A stretch of 64,000 nucleotides of DNA from Pseudoxanthomonas indica (GCF_900167565.1 NZ_FUZV01000002.1:1240001-1304000); one strand, 5' to 3'; shown: positions 27,770 to 38,346, numbered from the stretch's first letter. The notes: generated by a model from the letters alone, not told the origin. Numbers and translations are program-made.

Positions 27770-28969
27770 TTACATCATCTTGAACAGACTCAGCTGCTGC
27801 ATCTGCATGAACACATTCTGCGCGGCGGACAGCGCGGTGTTCTCCAGGTTGAAGCGGCCAATGGCCTCGGCCCAGTCCAGATCACGCAGATTGCTCAATG
27901 TGCTTTTCAACGTGACCGAGTTGGCTTCGCGCAGGTCCGCGGCGTTGTCCAGCGCCATAAGCTGCGCGCCGCCGCTGGCGCGTGCATCAATCATCTTGCC
28001 CTGCGCCGTGGCGACGTCGCGCATCGAGGCCTGCAACTGGTTCTGCATGGCCGCGCGTTGCGCATCGGTGGTGGGATTGCTGTTGAGCGCGCCAATCAGG
28101 TTCTGCAAGGTGCCGAAGATATCGCGTGAACCCGAGGGGCCGAGGTTGAACTCGTCGCCGGCATTGGGCTGGCCGTCGATTTTCATCTGCACGCCGCCCA
28201 CCGAGATGCTCTGGCCCTTGGTGTAGGTGCCGCTGGCGATCGGGGTGGGGCCGCCGTCGTAGATGTCGTAGGTATTCGGACCGGTGAAGGCGACGCGGTA
28301 GCTGGCGCCGTTGTAGGTGGACGAGTCGGTGACGCTGAAGTCCATCAGCAGGCCGGTGCCGGTGTTGCCGGTCGCGGCGGCGCCGTCGATGCGGCCATCG
28401 CCGGTGCGCAGGCGCAGGAAGACTTCCGAGCCGGGCAGGGTGTCGGAGACATAGGTGTCCGGCGCCACTTCCACTTGCCGCTGGGTCTGATCGCCGCTGT
28501 AGATGACGCCGCTGCCGGACAGCGCGAACGGCGGGCTGCCGTCGGCGGTGCCGCCAAACAGATAACGGCCGCTGCCGTCGGTGCTGTTGGCGAGATCCAG
28601 CAGGCCCTGGTAGATGGCCTGCAGTTCGCTGCTGATGGCCTTGCGGCTGTCATCGCCGAGCGCGGAGTTGTTGGCCTGTACGGTCAGTTCGTGCACGCGC
28701 GCCATCGCGCTGCCGACCTGGGTGAGCGCGTTTTCCTGCAGGCCCAGGCGATTCTGCACATTGGTGGCGTTGGCAGTGAAACGTTCGAGTTCGGCCAGGG
28801 TGCGGTCCAGTCCGACCGCGTTGCCGGCGGCGACCGGATCGTCCTTGGCGGTGATCAGCTTCTGGCCGGTGGCGAGCTGCTGCTGGGTGTGCGCCAGCTT
28901 GGCCTGCTTGGCCAACATCGTGCTGATCGACTGCTGGTACATCATGCCGGTGGAGATGCGATTGTTCAT
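27770..28969 (-). CDS. flgL: FlgL, hook-filament junction protein 2
   Basis: A 399-residue flagellin-like protein joining hook and filament. The N-terminal MNNRISTGMMYQQS and NAVGLDRTLAELERF helices and the C-terminal LSNLRDLDWAEAIGRFNLENTALSA coiled region are characteristic. Last gene of the flgB-flgL operon, with an ATGA overlap with flgK, followed by a strong terminator. Confidence 0.96.
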   Translation of the reverse strand: MNNRISTGMMYQQSISTMLAKQAKLAHTQQQLATGQKLITAKDDPVAAGNAVGLDRTLAELERFTANATNVQNRLGLQENALTQVGSAMARVHELTVQANNSALGDDSRKAISSELQAIYQGLLDLANSTDGSGRYLFGGTADGSPPFALSGSGVIYSGDQTQRQVEVAPDTYVSDTLPGSEVFLRLRTGDGRIDGAAATGNTGTGLLMDFSVTDSSTYNGASYRVAFTGPNTYDIYDGGPTPIASGTYTKGQSISVGGVQMKIDGQPNAGDEFNLGPSGSRDIFGTLQNLIGALNSNPTTDAQRAAMQNQLQASMRDVATAQGKMIDARASGGAQLMALDNAADLREANSVTLKSTLSNLRDLDWAEAIGRFNLENTALSAAQNVFMQMQQLSLFKMM

Positions 28970-30849
28970 CGGCCGGTCGCATTGAGGAGGGATTGGAACA
29001 GGGTGTCGGCGGTGGCGATGATCTGCGACGCCGCCTGGTAGGCCTGTTGCAGGCGCATCAGGTCAGCGGCTTCCTCATCCAGGTTGACGCCGGAAATGCT
29101 GTCGCGCGCGGCCTGCACCTGGTCCTGGATCACCTGCTGCGCTTCGGCCGCGTAATCGGCCTGGCGCGCGGCCGAACCGATGGTGGTGGTCAGCCCGGAA
29201 ATCGCGCCGTTGAGGGTGAGCGTGCCGCCGTTGAGCGCGCGCAGGTCATCCAGGTTGGCGAGCAGCTTGGCATTGCCGTTGTCGCTGCTGTTGGCGCCGG
29301 TGGGCCCCACGCTGAAGCTGTCGCCGGCAGCGGGCGCGCCGTCCAGGGTAACGCTCCAGCCATTGGCGGTGATCGTCTGCCCCGGCGTATACGTGTAAGG
29401 ACCGGCGCCGTCGACGGTGTAGGTGTTGGGGCCGGTGAAGGCGATGGTCGAAGGCGTGAGCAGGTCGGCGTTGCTGGCATCGCTCACGCTGACCGTGCCG
29501 AGCTTGCCGGTGCCGCTATTGGTCAGTGCGGTGTTGCCCTTGACCGGGGTGGCAGCCGCGACGCGACCGGGGTCGCTGATGGCCACCTTGATCGTACCGG
29601 CCGCGCCTGCGGTGGGCTGCAACAGGAAGCGATCATTGGTGGCCGGCGTGTCACTGGACAGCACCAGTTCCACGCCGTTGACCACCAGCGGGTCGGCGGC
29701 GGTGCCGGTGCCGGTCACGGCGACGCTGGCGCCGGTGTTGGGATCGTTGCCGACCCAGTTGGTGCCATCGAAACGCAGCACCACGTTGCTGGCATTGAGC
29801 GCGGACAGATCGCCCAGCGTCGGCGTCAGCACGGCGTTGCCGGTGTTGGCGGCGTTGTGCGAAATCGTCGGCTGCGGTGCGGTGTAGAAGTCCGCACCCA
29901 TCTGCCCGTACTGATCCATGCCGGCGCGATGCTGGCTGTTGAAAGTCTCGGCCAGCGACATCGCCACGCGACCGAGTTCGGCAATCGCCGGATCCAGCAC
30001 GTTGCTGCGGAATTCCATCAGGCCGCCGATCTGGCCACCCATCGCGCGCTTGTCCAGGGTGACGCGCTGGCCGTTGGTTTCCAGCGCCACCTGCAGGCGT
30101 TCCGGACGATAGGGATCGGCCACGGTCACCAGCGAGCTGTACGCGGTGCCCACCACCAGCGGCTGGCCGCCGGCAGTGAACACATTCATCTGGCCGCCGT
30201 CCTGCTGGATGGCGGTGCCGCCGGTGTAGCCGACCAGTTCGCTGATCAGCTGGTCACGACGGTCGAGCAGATCGCCCGAGGCATTGGCCGCGTTGTTGCC
30301 GATGCGGCCGTTGATGGCGGCGATTTCCTTGGTCAGCCGGTTCACTTCGCTGACGTTGGCGGTGAGGCCGCTGTTGACCTCGCCGTCCAGCTTGTCCAGC
30401 TGCTGGTCCATCTGGTTGAAGCGGGTCACCAGCGCGTTGGCCTGGGCCAGCACGCTCTGGCGATCCGCGGCGCCCGCCGCGCTGGAGGACAGGCCGCTGA
30501 CCGAATCGAAGAACGCCGACCACGGCGCGGAAATGCCGGTGGCCTTGTCCGAGAACATGCTGTCCAGGCGACTGCTGGAGACCGACAACTGCTGCAGTCG
30601 GTTCAATTCGCCGGTGCTGTCGAGCAGGCGCGAGGTGGCCAGCGAGTCGGCCATGCGGTGGATGTCGACCACGCTGACGCCCGAGCCCACGTGGCCATAG
30701 CCGTAGTTGGAACCTTCGCGCGCGGCAAACTCCGCGCGCTGGCGCGAATAGCCCGGCGTGTTGATGTTGGCGACGTTGTGGCTGACCGTGGACAACGCCC
30801 GCTGGAAGGCGAGGAGGGCGCTGCTACCGGTGGCGAGGAGGTTGGACAT
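28966..30849 (-). CDS. flgK: FlgK, hook-filament junction protein 1
   Basis: A 627-residue hook-associated protein. The N-terminal rod/hook signature ALSTVSHNVANINTPGYSRQ and the C-terminal GVNLDEEAADLMRLQQAYQ are diagnostic. The middle variable region has two similar beta-rich segments (AFTGPNTYTVDG and GVELVLSSDTPATNDRF). It starts 15 bp after flgJ. Confidence 0.96.
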   Translation of the reverse strand: MSNLLATGSSALLAFQRALSTVSHNVANINTPGYSRQRAEFAAREGSNYGYGHVGSGVSVVDIHRMADSLATSRLLDSTGELNRLQQLSVSSSRLDSMFSDKATGISAPWSAFFDSVSGLSSSAAGAADRQSVLAQANALVTRFNQMDQQLDKLDGEVNSGLTANVSEVNRLTKEIAAINGRIGNNAANASGDLLDRRDQLISELVGYTGGTAIQQDGGQMNVFTAGGQPLVVGTAYSSLVTVADPYRPERLQVALETNGQRVTLDKRAMGGQIGGLMEFRSNVLDPAIAELGRVAMSLAETFNSQHRAGMDQYGQMGADFYTAPQPTISHNAANTGNAVLTPTLGDLSALNASNVVLRFDGTNWVGNDPNTGASVAVTGTGTAADPLVVNGVELVLSSDTPATNDRFLLQPTAGAAGTIKVAISDPGRVAAATPVKGNTALTNSGTGKLGTVSVSDASNADLLTPSTIAFTGPNTYTVDGAGPYTYTPGQTITANGWSVTLDGAPAAGDSFSVGPTGANSSDNGNAKLLANLDDLRALNGGTLTLNGAISGLTTTIGSAARQADYAAEAQQVIQDQVQAARDSISGVNLDEEAADLMRLQQAYQAASQIIATADTLFQSLLNATGR

Positions 30850-30864
30850 GCGGGTTCAGTTCCT

Positions 30865-31938
30865 TCAGCGACGCAGGAAGCGATCGGCCAATGCCTGGCC
30901 CAGGGTATTGCCGATGGCGCCACCGGCCGGGCCGGCCACGGCCGTGCCCACGGTGGAACCGATGCCGCTGATCACCTTGCCCAGGGTGGGGCCGTTGGCG
31001 ATCGAGGCAATCTTTTTGGCGTAACCGGGATCAGTGGCGTAACCGGCCTGCTGCAGGCCCTTGGCAAAGCCATGGATATCGCGGCCGGCCTTGAGTGCCT
31101 GCTGGTAGCGCGGATTGTTCTTCAACAGGCGCACGTAGTCGGCAAAGCTCTCGGCCGGCGAGGAATAGGCGCGGAAGTCGGCGGTCTCGTTGACGCGCAC
31201 GCCGTTGACGTATTCGTGGGTGCCGGTGGTGGCGCGATCGCCCTTCCAGCCGGTGGCCTTGATGCCGAACAGATTGTGGGCGCTGCCACCGTCATTGCGC
31301 TGGATGCCGCGCTTGCCCCAGCCGGTTTCCAGCGCGGCCTGGGCGACCAGCGCACGCGGATCCACGCCCAGTTCCCTGGCCGCGCTCTGCGCGTGGCCCC
31401 AGATTTCGGCGACGAAGCGTTCGGGCGTGTTCCTGGCGTACTTGGACGGATCCGCGCTGGCCACCTGTTCGACTTCATCGCAGGCATCCTGCGCGGTGGG
31501 CGGGGTGAGGCTGGCCCAATCCAGGTTCGCAAGGCCGCTGGCTTCGCTGTTGCTGCCGCCCGGCTCACGCCCGGCAATCACGTCCAGCATCTGCGAGGCA
31601 CCCTGCGGCATCAGCTGGCGGTATTGCGAGAGCGCGGTGTTGACCGGCGTGGTCGATTTACCCGAATCGGTGGCGCCGAGCTGGCGCGCGATCATCGGCG
31701 CCAGGCCGAGGCCTTTGCCCTGGGTCAGCGCCGTGGCCATCTGCTGGTCGTACATGTCGCGGAAGGTCTGGTTCTCGCCGGGAAACAGCGAGTCGCCAAA
31801 GCTGGCATCGCGCATGCACTTGATCAGCATCTGCGCGAATTGTCCTTCCAGCTTGCGCGACACCTCGTGGATGCGCGCGTTGTCGGCCTTCGCATCGGTC
31901 GTGGGTTTCAGCGCCAGCGCAGGCTGCAGGACGTTCAT
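30865..31938 (-). CDS. flgJ: FlgJ, rod-cap protein with glucosaminidase domain
   Basis: A 357-residue bifunctional protein: N-terminal rod-binding domain (RKLEGQFAQMLIKCMRDA, about 27-100) and C-terminal peptidoglycan hydrolase (about 190-330) with the catalytic Glu in AALETGWGK and the HNLFGIKA motif. It clears peptidoglycan for the rod. Start and the flgI stop overlap as TGATG. Confidence 0.95.
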   Translation of the reverse strand: MNVLQPALALKPTTDAKADNARIHEVSRKLEGQFAQMLIKCMRDASFGDSLFPGENQTFRDMYDQQMATALTQGKGLGLAPMIARQLGATDSGKSTTPVNTALSQYRQLMPQGASQMLDVIAGREPGGSNSEASGLANLDWASLTPPTAQDACDEVEQVASADPSKYARNTPERFVAEIWGHAQSAARELGVDPRALVAQAALETGWGKRGIQRNDGGSAHNLFGIKATGWKGDRATTGTHEYVNGVRVNETADFRAYSSPAESFADYVRLLKNNPRYQQALKAGRDIHGFAKGLQQAGYATDPGYAKKIASIANGPTLGKVISGIGSTVGTAVAGPAGGAIGNTLGQALADRFLRR

Positions 31939-33143
31939 CAGATGATTTCCAGTTCCGCCCGCAGCGCACCGGCTTGCTTCAGCGCTTCCAGGATGGCGAT
32001 CAGATCGCCGGGCGCGGCGCCGACTTCGTTGACGGCGCGGACGATTTCATCCAGCGAGGTGCCGCCTTCGAACTTGAACATGCGGTTGCCTTCCTGGTTC
32101 ACCGTGACGGTGGACTGCGGCACGACGACGGCCTGGCCACCGCGGGTGAAGCTGTTGGGTTGGCTGACCTCGGCCGATTCGGTGATGGTCACGGTCAGCG
32201 AGCCATGGGTGACGGCGGCCGGCATCACGGTGACGTTGGAACCAATCACCACCGTGCCGGTGCGGGCATTGACCACGATCTTGGCGGCGGCGCTGCCGGG
32301 ATTGAGTTCGAGGTTTTCCACCTGGGCCATGAACATCACCCGGCTGCCGGGATCCTGCGGCGCACGCACGACCACGGTAACCGCATCCACCGCCGCGGCG
32401 CTGCCGTTGCCGAAGCGCGCCTGCAGGGCGTCGACCATCCGCGAAACCGTGGTGAAGTCGGCCTGGTGCAGGTTGAGAGTGATGTTGCCGCCGGCGTCTT
32501 CGCCCATCGCATTGGGCACCGCGCGTTCGACGATGGCGCCATTGGGAATGCGACCGACGCTGGGCACGTTGACCGAGACCTTGGAACCGTCGCGACCCTG
32601 TGCGCCGAAGCCGCCGACCACCAGGTTGCCCTGGGCGATGGCGTACACCTCGCCGTCGGCGCCACGCAGCGGCGCCATCAGCAGGCTGCCGCCACGCAAC
32701 GAGGTGGAATTGCCAATCGAGGACACGGTGATGTCGATCGGTTGGCCGGGCTTGGCGAAGGCGGGCAGGTCGGCATGGATCGCCACCGCCGCCACGTTCT
32801 TCAACTGCGGATTGACGTTGGCCGGCACGTTGACGCCCAGCTCGCCCAGCAGGTTCTTCAAGCTTTGCACGGTGAAAGGCGCCTGGCTGGTGCGGTCACC
32901 GGTGCCATCCAGTCCCACCACCAGGCCGTAGCCCACCAGCGGATTGCTGCGCACGCCGCCGACCTGCGCCAGATCCTTGATGCGTTCGGCACGTGCGGCG
33001 GGGATCACCATCATCAGCACCAGCGTCACCCAGGCCAGCAATCCGAAGATCGTGGCGGCGTCGCGGTTGCGCGGCGACATGCCGCGCTCGGCGCTTTTCG
33101 TCTTGACCTTCTTCAGGCGCACGCGTGTCTTGACCCAAGGCAT
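31938..33143 (-). CDS. flgI: FlgI, P-ring protein
   Basis: The periplasmic P-ring subunit, with the family's [26 protein letters not shown] directly after the signal sequence and [34 protein letters not shown] near the C-terminus. ATG 33143 has GAGGA 8 nt upstream and lies 11 bp after flgH, but gives a long basic n-region (401 residues). ATG 33080 (380 residues) gives a more usual signal peptide but has no clear ribosome binding site. Confidence 0.93.
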   Translation of the reverse strand: MPWVKTRVRLKKVKTKSAERGMSPRNRDAATIFGLLAWVTLVLMMVIPAARAERIKDLAQVGGVRSNPLVGYGLVVGLDGTGDRTSQAPFTVQSLKNLLGELGVNVPANVNPQLKNVAAVAIHADLPAFAKPGQPIDITVSSIGNSTSLRGGSLLMAPLRGADGEVYAIAQGNLVVGGFGAQGRDGSKVSVNVPSVGRIPNGAIVERAVPNAMGEDAGGNITLNLHQADFTTVSRMVDALQARFGNGSAAAVDAVTVVVRAPQDPGSRVMFMAQVENLELNPGSAAAKIVVNARTGTVVIGSNVTVMPAAVTHGSLTVTITESAEVSQPNSFTRGGQAVVVPQSTVTVNQEGNRMFKFEGGTSLDEIVRAVNEVGAAPGDLIAILEALKQAGALRAELEII

Positions 33144-33154
33144 GTCGGCAGTCC

Positions 33155-33853
33155 TCAGTTCGGGTAGACAGGCGAGTTGAAGAACCGGCCCAGCCAGCCC
33201 ATCGAGTTCGATTGCGCGATGGCGCCGCGACCGCCGTAGGCGATCTGCGCTTCGGCGATCTTGCCGCTGGAGATGGTGTTGTCCGGAGAGATGTCGGCCG
33301 GCCGCACGATGCCCTGGATCTGCACCAGCTCATCGCCCTGGTTCAGGCGCATGTTCTTCTGGCCCTGGACCACCAGGTTGCCGTTGGGCAGGCGCTGGAT
33401 CACGGTCACGGTCAGGCTGCCCTGCAGGCGGTTGCTCTGCGCGGACTTGCCGTTGCCGTTGAAGCCGCGATCGCCCTTGACCGAAGCGCTCAGCAGATCG
33501 CGGCCGTTGTAGGTCAGCGGTGCGCCGGCGATGTTGGGTGCGGCCATCGTCACTTCACTGGTCTTGTCGACCTGGGTGGTGGCGCTGGTCTGCGCGGTGG
33601 TGTTCTCCACCAGGTTGATGGTCAGCAGATCGCCGACGTCGCGCGCGCGCCGATCACTGTAGAGATTCAGGCCCGGGCCGGCGCGGTAGATCGCGCCGCT
33701 GCTGGGCGTGGCCACCGGCGCCATCACCACCTGCACCGGCTGCATCGGCGCGTACGGACGCACGTCGCCAAAGGAACGGCTGCAACCGGTCATGGCGAGT
33801 ACGGCGCAGGCCAGGGACGCAATCCGTGCGGAGGAAGGGAAGGAGCGGGTCAT
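33155..33853 (-). CDS. flgH: FlgH, L-ring lipoprotein
   Basis: A 232-residue outer-membrane L-ring subunit. The lipobox AMTGC puts the lipidated cysteine at residue 24. Diagnostic segments are [27 protein letters not shown] and [29 protein letters not shown]. It follows flgG by 11 bp. Confidence 0.96.
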   Translation of the reverse strand: MTRSFPSSARIASLACAVLAMTGCSRSFGDVRPYAPMQPVQVVMAPVATPSSGAIYRAGPGLNLYSDRRARDVGDLLTINLVENTTAQTSATTQVDKTSEVTMAAPNIAGAPLTYNGRDLLSASVKGDRGFNGNGKSAQSNRLQGSLTVTVIQRLPNGNLVVQGQKNMRLNQGDELVQIQGIVRPADISPDNTISSGKIAEAQIAYGGRGAIAQSNSMGWLGRFFNSPVYPN

Positions 33854-33864
33854 GGCAATCGCCT

Positions 33865-34650
33865 TTAGACGTTGTTGTTCAAGTAGCCGAGCATGGAGTC
33901 GGTGGTGGAGATGGCCTTGGCGTTCATTTCGTAGGCGCGCTGGGTTTCGATCATGCTGACCAGCTCTTCCACCACGTTGACGTTGGAGCCTTCCAGCGAA
34001 CCCTGCACCAGCGAACCCAGGCCATTCAGGCCGGGCGTGCCGTTCTGTGCGGGGCCGGAGGCGGTGGTTTCGACGTACAGGTTTTCGCCCTTGGCCTGCA
34101 GGCCCGAGGGATTGACGAAGTCGGTGACGGTGAGCGAACCGATTTCCACCGCGGCGGCTTCGCCGGCCATGGTCACGCTGATGGTGCCGTCGTTGCCGAT
34201 GGTCATCGACTGCGCGCCTTCCGGCACCTGGATGCCCGGCTGCACCGGGTAGCCGCTGTTGGTGACCAGTTCGCCCTGGGCGTTGATCTGGAACGAGCCG
34301 TCGCGGGTGTAGGCGGAGGTGCCGTCGGGCAGCATCACTTCAAAAAAGCCGCGGCCGTTGACCATCACGTCCAGCGAGCGGCCGGTCTGCTGCGGATTGC
34401 CCTGCTGGAAATCCTTGGAGGTGGCGACCACGCGTACGCCGGTGCCGAGCTGCAGGCCGGATGGCAACTGCGTCTGCTGCGAGGTGGAACCGCCCGGCTG
34501 GCGGATCTGCTGGTACAGCAGGTCCTCGAAGCTGGCGCGGTCGCGCTTGAAGGCGGTGGTGTTGGTGTTCGCCAGGTTATTGGAGACCACGGACATGCGC
34601 GTCTGCTGCGCGTCCAGTCCGGTCTTGGCGACCCAGAGTGCTTGGTTCAT
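33865..34650 (-). CDS. flgG: FlgG, distal rod protein
   Basis: A 261-residue rod protein with [19 protein letters not shown], the [18 protein letters not shown] motif and the C-terminal [27 protein letters not shown] sigma-54-type site lies 50 bp upstream, so flgG onwards may have its own promoter. Confidence 0.97.
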   Translation of the reverse strand: MNQALWVAKTGLDAQQTRMSVVSNNLANTNTTAFKRDRASFEDLLYQQIRQPGGSTSQQTQLPSGLQLGTGVRVVATSKDFQQGNPQQTGRSLDVMVNGRGFFEVMLPDGTSAYTRDGSFQINAQGELVTNSGYPVQPGIQVPEGAQSMTIGNDGTISVTMAGEAAAVEIGSLTVTDFVNPSGLQAKGENLYVETTASGPAQNGTPGLNGLGSLVQGSLEGSNVNVVEELVSMIETQRAYEMNAKAISTTDSMLGYLNNNV

Positions 34651-34699
34651 GTGTGGCCTCTTTGGCGTTTTGGGAGAAAGGGACGTTCTCCTGGACTAA

Positions 34700-34715
34700 A
34701 GCAAGTCCTGTGCCG
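34700..34715 (-). promoter_or_regulatory. Sigma-54-type promoter before flgG
   Basis: On the minus strand CGGCAC-N5-TTGCT, the -24/-12 spacing of RpoN promoters, inside the 126-bp flgF-flgG gap. The first base departs from TGGCAC. Confidence 0.6.
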
Positions 34716-34776
34716 AATCGGGAGGCGGAATGTCGGCGCGGCCAGTGGGGCAGGGCGACAGAATCCTGGCGAGGTC

Positions 34777-35526
34777 TTAGCCGCCCAGGCGCAGCAACTG
34801 GTTCGAGGACTGCGCCATGTCATCGCCCGTGCGGATGACCTTGACCTGCATTTCGAACTGGCGCTGCAGCTGGATCATCTGCACCAGCGCGCCGGCGGCA
34901 TCCACGTTGCTGCCTTCGAGCACGCCGGTGGTCAGGCTGTTGCCCTGCGCCATCGCGGGTTGGTTCTGCGGGTCCACCGGGCGCATCAGGCCGTCGCCGC
35001 CGCGCTTGAGCTGGGAGGAGGGCACGTCGACCACGCGCATCCGGCCCACCATCGCCATCGTCTGCGGGCCTTCGCCCTGCGGGATGATCGAGATGGTGCC
35101 GTCGGCGCCCACGTCCAGCGACTGTGCCGGCGGGATGGCGATGGGGTTGCCGTTTTCGTCGAGCACGGCCTGGCCACCGGCGGTGACCAGCTGGCCATTC
35201 GGGGTGACGCTCAGCTCGCCGTTGCGCGTGTAGGCGGTGCCGCCGTCGGCGGCCTGCACCGCCAACCAGCGGCCGGGCTGCAGGGACACATCGAGCGAGC
35301 GGCCGGTCACCATCTGCGAACCGGCGCGTGCGTCGAAGCCGGGATCGATCAGCGTGGCGTCCACGCGCGAGGGAAACCCCGGCCCCTGGATCTTGAAGGC
35401 TTCCGTACCGGCCAGCGCCGCCTTGAAGCCCTTGGTGTCCACGTTGGCCAGGTTGTGCGCCACCGTGCCCTGCGCCTGCAGGGAAGCGCGGGCGCCGGTC
35501 ATCGCAACGTAAAGGGCTTTGTCCAT
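34777..35526 (-). CDS. flgF: FlgF, proximal rod protein
   Basis: A 249-residue rod protein beginning MDKALYVAMTGARASLQAQ, with the AHNLANVDTKGFKAAL motif and a C-terminal GSNVDAAGALVQMIQLQRQFEMQVK. It lies between flgE (18 bp) and a longer gap before flgG. Confidence 0.96.
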   Translation of the reverse strand: MDKALYVAMTGARASLQAQGTVAHNLANVDTKGFKAALAGTEAFKIQGPGFPSRVDATLIDPGFDARAGSQMVTGRSLDVSLQPGRWLAVQAADGGTAYTRNGELSVTPNGQLVTAGGQAVLDENGNPIAIPPAQSLDVGADGTISIIPQGEGPQTMAMVGRMRVVDVPSSQLKRGGDGLMRPVDPQNQPAMAQGNSLTTGVLEGSNVDAAGALVQMIQLQRQFEMQVKVIRTGDDMAQSSNQLLRLGG

Positions 35527-35544
35527 GGCGGTGATTCCTACTTA

Positions 35545-36765
35545 TCAGCGGATGTTGATGACCGTCTGGGTGATCTGATCCTGCGTGCTCAGCATCTGCG
35601 AGTTGGCCTGGAAGTTGCGCTGGGCCACGATCATGTTGACCAGCTGCTCGGTCAGATCGACCGTGGATGCTTCCAGCGAACCCGAGGCCACCTGGCCGAA
35701 GTCCGACGTGCCCGGTGCGCCGACGCGCGGCTCGCCGGAGGCATAGCTGTGGGTCCAGGTGTTGTTGCCCTGCGAGACCAGGCCCTGCGGATTGGCGAAG
35801 TTGGCCAGCGCCACCTGGCCAATCGCACGATCCACGCCGTTGGAGTAGCGCGCGTAGACCACGCCTTCCGGCGAGACGGTGAACTCGTTGAGCTTGCCGC
35901 TGGCGTAGCCGTCCTGGCGCTGATCGTTCTTGGCGAACGCTTCGCCGTACTGCTTGGTGCCGGTGATGTCCAGGGTCATGTTCAACACGCCGGCGCCGGT
36001 GGTCGGGGTGAACGGGGCCAGGGTGATGCGGCCGTTGACCGGCGCGGTGAGTGCGCCGTTGTTGTCGAACTGCACGGTGGTCGGCGCACCCATCGAAGTG
36101 CCATCCACATACACGTGGGCCTGCCATTCGTTGGGGTTGGCGGTCTTCACGTAATACACCGACTGCTGGTGGGCCACGCCGAGCGAGTCGTACACGGTCA
36201 CCGAGGTGGTCTCGTTGTAGCTGTTGCCATCGGCCGAACTGAACGGCGTGATGGTCGGCTGCGCGGCATTGCCGGGCAGGGTCACGCCCAGGTTGACCAC
36301 CGAAGTGGGCGAGGGCGGGCTGTCGCTGGTGAGCAGCTGCAGATCGACCAGGCGGCCGGTGTCGAAACCGCTGGCGTCCGGACGCGGCGGGAACACCTGC
36401 AGGCGCATGCCATCCGGCGTGGTCACGTAGCCGTTGGGATCGCGCTGGAAATTGCCGGCGCGGGTGTAGACATTGGTGCCGTTGTTGTTGACGGTGAAAA
36501 AGCCTTCGCGATCCACCGCCAGGTCCAGGTAACGGCCGGTCTGGTTGATGTCGCCCTGCGAGAACTGCTGGGCCACGCCGGTCAGGCGCACGCCGGCGCC
36601 GATGCCGTTCTTGAGCAGGCCGTAGCCGGTGCTGGAGAACACCTCGGCGAACTCCGCACGCGATTCCTTGAAACCGGTGGTGCCGACGTTGGAGATGTTG
36701 TGCGAGGTGACATTCAGATCGGCGTTGGCCGCCTTCATGCCGGAGAGCGAACTGTTGAAAGCCAT
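35545..36765 (-). CDS. flgE: FlgE, flagellar hook protein
   Basis: A 406-residue hook subunit: N-terminal MAFNSSLSGMKAANADLNV and SHNISNVGTTGFKESRAEF, a central beta-rich region, and C-terminal LVNMIVAQRNFQANSQMLSTQDQI. Length is normal for a short-hook gammaproteobacterial FlgE. Confidence 0.97.
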   Translation of the reverse strand: MAFNSSLSGMKAANADLNVTSHNISNVGTTGFKESRAEFAEVFSSTGYGLLKNGIGAGVRLTGVAQQFSQGDINQTGRYLDLAVDREGFFTVNNNGTNVYTRAGNFQRDPNGYVTTPDGMRLQVFPPRPDASGFDTGRLVDLQLLTSDSPPSPTSVVNLGVTLPGNAAQPTITPFSSADGNSYNETTSVTVYDSLGVAHQQSVYYVKTANPNEWQAHVYVDGTSMGAPTTVQFDNNGALTAPVNGRITLAPFTPTTGAGVLNMTLDITGTKQYGEAFAKNDQRQDGYASGKLNEFTVSPEGVVYARYSNGVDRAIGQVALANFANPQGLVSQGNNTWTHSYASGEPRVGAPGTSDFGQVASGSLEASTVDLTEQLVNMIVAQRNFQANSQMLSTQDQITQTVINIR

Positions 36766-36797
36766 GGTGGACTCCTGGGCGGATGCCGGATCGTTGA

Positions 36798-37475
36798 TTA
36801 AGTGGTCGACTTGCCGATGCGCAGCACGTAGTCGAGCGGGGCGGTGCCCAGACCGGGCAGGTTGAGGTACAGGCCATCGGAACCGATGGTCACGCTGTCG
36901 ACCTTGGAGTCGACGTAGGTATTGAGGGCGCTGGTCTTGCCCGAGCTGTCGGTGTGCACGGCCTTGATCGAGTAGGCGCCGGCGGCGACGCGATCACCGT
37001 TCTCCTTCAGGCCATCCCACTGGAACGCGGCTTCGCCTTTTTCGGCGTCGATTTCGATGGTGTCGACGACCACGCCGCTGTCATCGGTGATCTCGAACTT
37101 GACCTTGCCGGCACTGGGCGCCATCACGATGCCGGAGGCGCCGCCAGTGGCGCCGATGGCAATCTTTTCCGACGGCACCAGCACGTCGTGGCCGACCAGC
37201 GAGGCGCCCTTGAGCACTTGATCGCCGGTGAGCGCGGAGGTGAAGCCGGTCATGGTGGTGTTGAGATCGGCGATGCCCTGCACGGTCGACATCTGCGCCA
37301 TCTGGCCAATGAACTCGGCATTGGACTGCGGCTTGAGCGGATCCTGATGCTTGAGCTGTTCGGTCATCAATTTCATGAACTCGGCCTGCCCCAGCGTGTC
37401 CTTCTTCTTGGTCGCTGCGGTGCCGGTGCTGCTGCCGTTGATGGCGGCAAAGGGATCGCCGTTGACGGTGGTCAT
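36798..37475 (-). CDS. flgD: FlgD, hook-capping scaffold protein
   Basis: A 225-residue protein with the diagnostic FMKLMTEQLKHQDPLKPQ and FIGQMAQMSTVQG N-terminal segment, a FLIG-like beta domain with WDGLKENGDRVAAGAYSI, and a C-terminal tail. It caps the growing hook and is lost afterwards. Confidence 0.96.
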   Translation of the reverse strand: MTTVNGDPFAAINGSSTGTAATKKKDTLGQAEFMKLMTEQLKHQDPLKPQSNAEFIGQMAQMSTVQGIADLNTTMTGFTSALTGDQVLKGASLVGHDVLVPSEKIAIGATGGASGIVMAPSAGKVKFEITDDSGVVVDTIEIDAEKGEAAFQWDGLKENGDRVAAGAYSIKAVHTDSSGKTSALNTYVDSKVDSVTIGSDGLYLNLPGLGTAPLDYVLRIGKSTT

Positions 37476-37509
37476 GGGTGTGCTCGTTCTTGGTCAGGGG
37501 GCGGGCGCG

Positions 37510-37917
37510 TCAGCGGCCCATCGTCAGCGTGGCCAGGGCCAGTTCCTTGGCGGTGTTCAACACCTCCACGCCGGCCTGGTAGCCGCGCGAGGCGGAAATG
37601 AGGTTGACCATCTGCGCGACCGGGTCGACATCCGGGGCATACACGTAGCCATCCTTGTCGGCCATCGGATGGCCGGGCTCGTACCGCTTGATCGGTGGCG
37701 CTTCGCTCTGGGTGATTTCCTTCACCTGCACCGAGGTCAGCGAGCCGTCGGCGTTCAGCGGCTTGGCCTGGAAGATCGGCTCGATCGGCTTGTACACGGC
37801 CTCGGGCGAGGAGGCGATGGAGTCGGCGTTGGACAGGTTGCTGGCGATGGTGTTCAAACGCACCGACTGCGCCTGCAGCGCGGACCCGGCGACATCGAAG
37901 ATGGGCAGGTTGCTCAT
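37510..37917 (-). CDS. flgC: FlgC, proximal rod protein
   Basis: A 135-residue rod protein: MSNLPIFDVAGSALQAQ, the ASNLSNADSIASS motif and C-terminal NLISASRGYQAGVEVLNTAK. Three bp after flgB. Confidence 0.97.
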   Translation of the reverse strand: MSNLPIFDVAGSALQAQSVRLNTIASNLSNADSIASSPEAVYKPIEPIFQAKPLNADGSLTSVQVKEITQSEAPPIKRYEPGHPMADKDGYVYAPDVDPVAQMVNLISASRGYQAGVEVLNTAKELALATLTMGR

Positions 37918-37920
37918 GGC

Positions 37921-38313
37921 TTATTGACCGGTGATGGCGGTGAGCATGGTGCGCACCTTGGATTCGATGAAACTGAGCGAGGCGCGGTATTCCAGCGCGG
38001 CACGGCCGTAGGCGGCGCGTTCGGTGTCGGCATCCACGGTGTTGCCGTCCAGGCTCGGCTGCACGCCGGCGCGGTCGTAGATCTGCGGGCCCAGGTTCAG
38101 GCCGTTGTTGTGGCGGGCGTCACTGGTCTGCAGCGGGCCCTGCGCGGCGGCGGCGGCATTCTGCAGCGCGGCGGTGAACTCCAGGTCCTTGGCCTTGTAG
38201 CCGGGCGTGTCGGCATTGCTCAGGTTGCTGGCGATGAGCTGCATGCGCTGCTCGCGCAGCGGCAGCGCCGCGGCATGCACGCCGAAGTAGTTGGCAATCG
38301 GGTTGGAAGACAT
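37921..38313 (-). CDS. flgB: FlgB, proximal rod protein
   Basis: A 130-residue rod protein and first gene of the flgB-flgL operon. The open frame extends upstream into repeat DNA, but ATG 38313 (MSSNPIANYFG) has GGAG 7 nt upstream and gives the normal length. The conserved LIASNLSNADTPGYKAKDLEF block is present. Confidence 0.96.
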   Translation of the reverse strand: MSSNPIANYFGVHAAALPLREQRMQLIASNLSNADTPGYKAKDLEFTAALQNAAAAAQGPLQTSDARHNNGLNLGPQIYDRAGVQPSLDGNTVDADTERAAYGRAALEYRASLSFIESKVRTMLTAITGQ

Positions 38314-38346
38314 CGCTGGCTCCGGTGGGACCGTTGCCAGGGGAGG

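Noticed and set aside
28993..36801. Long plus-strand open frames opposite flgK to flgE
   Set aside because: The minus strand encodes conserved flagellar proteins with correct motifs throughout; the plus-strand products show no recognisable domain and typical shadow composition.
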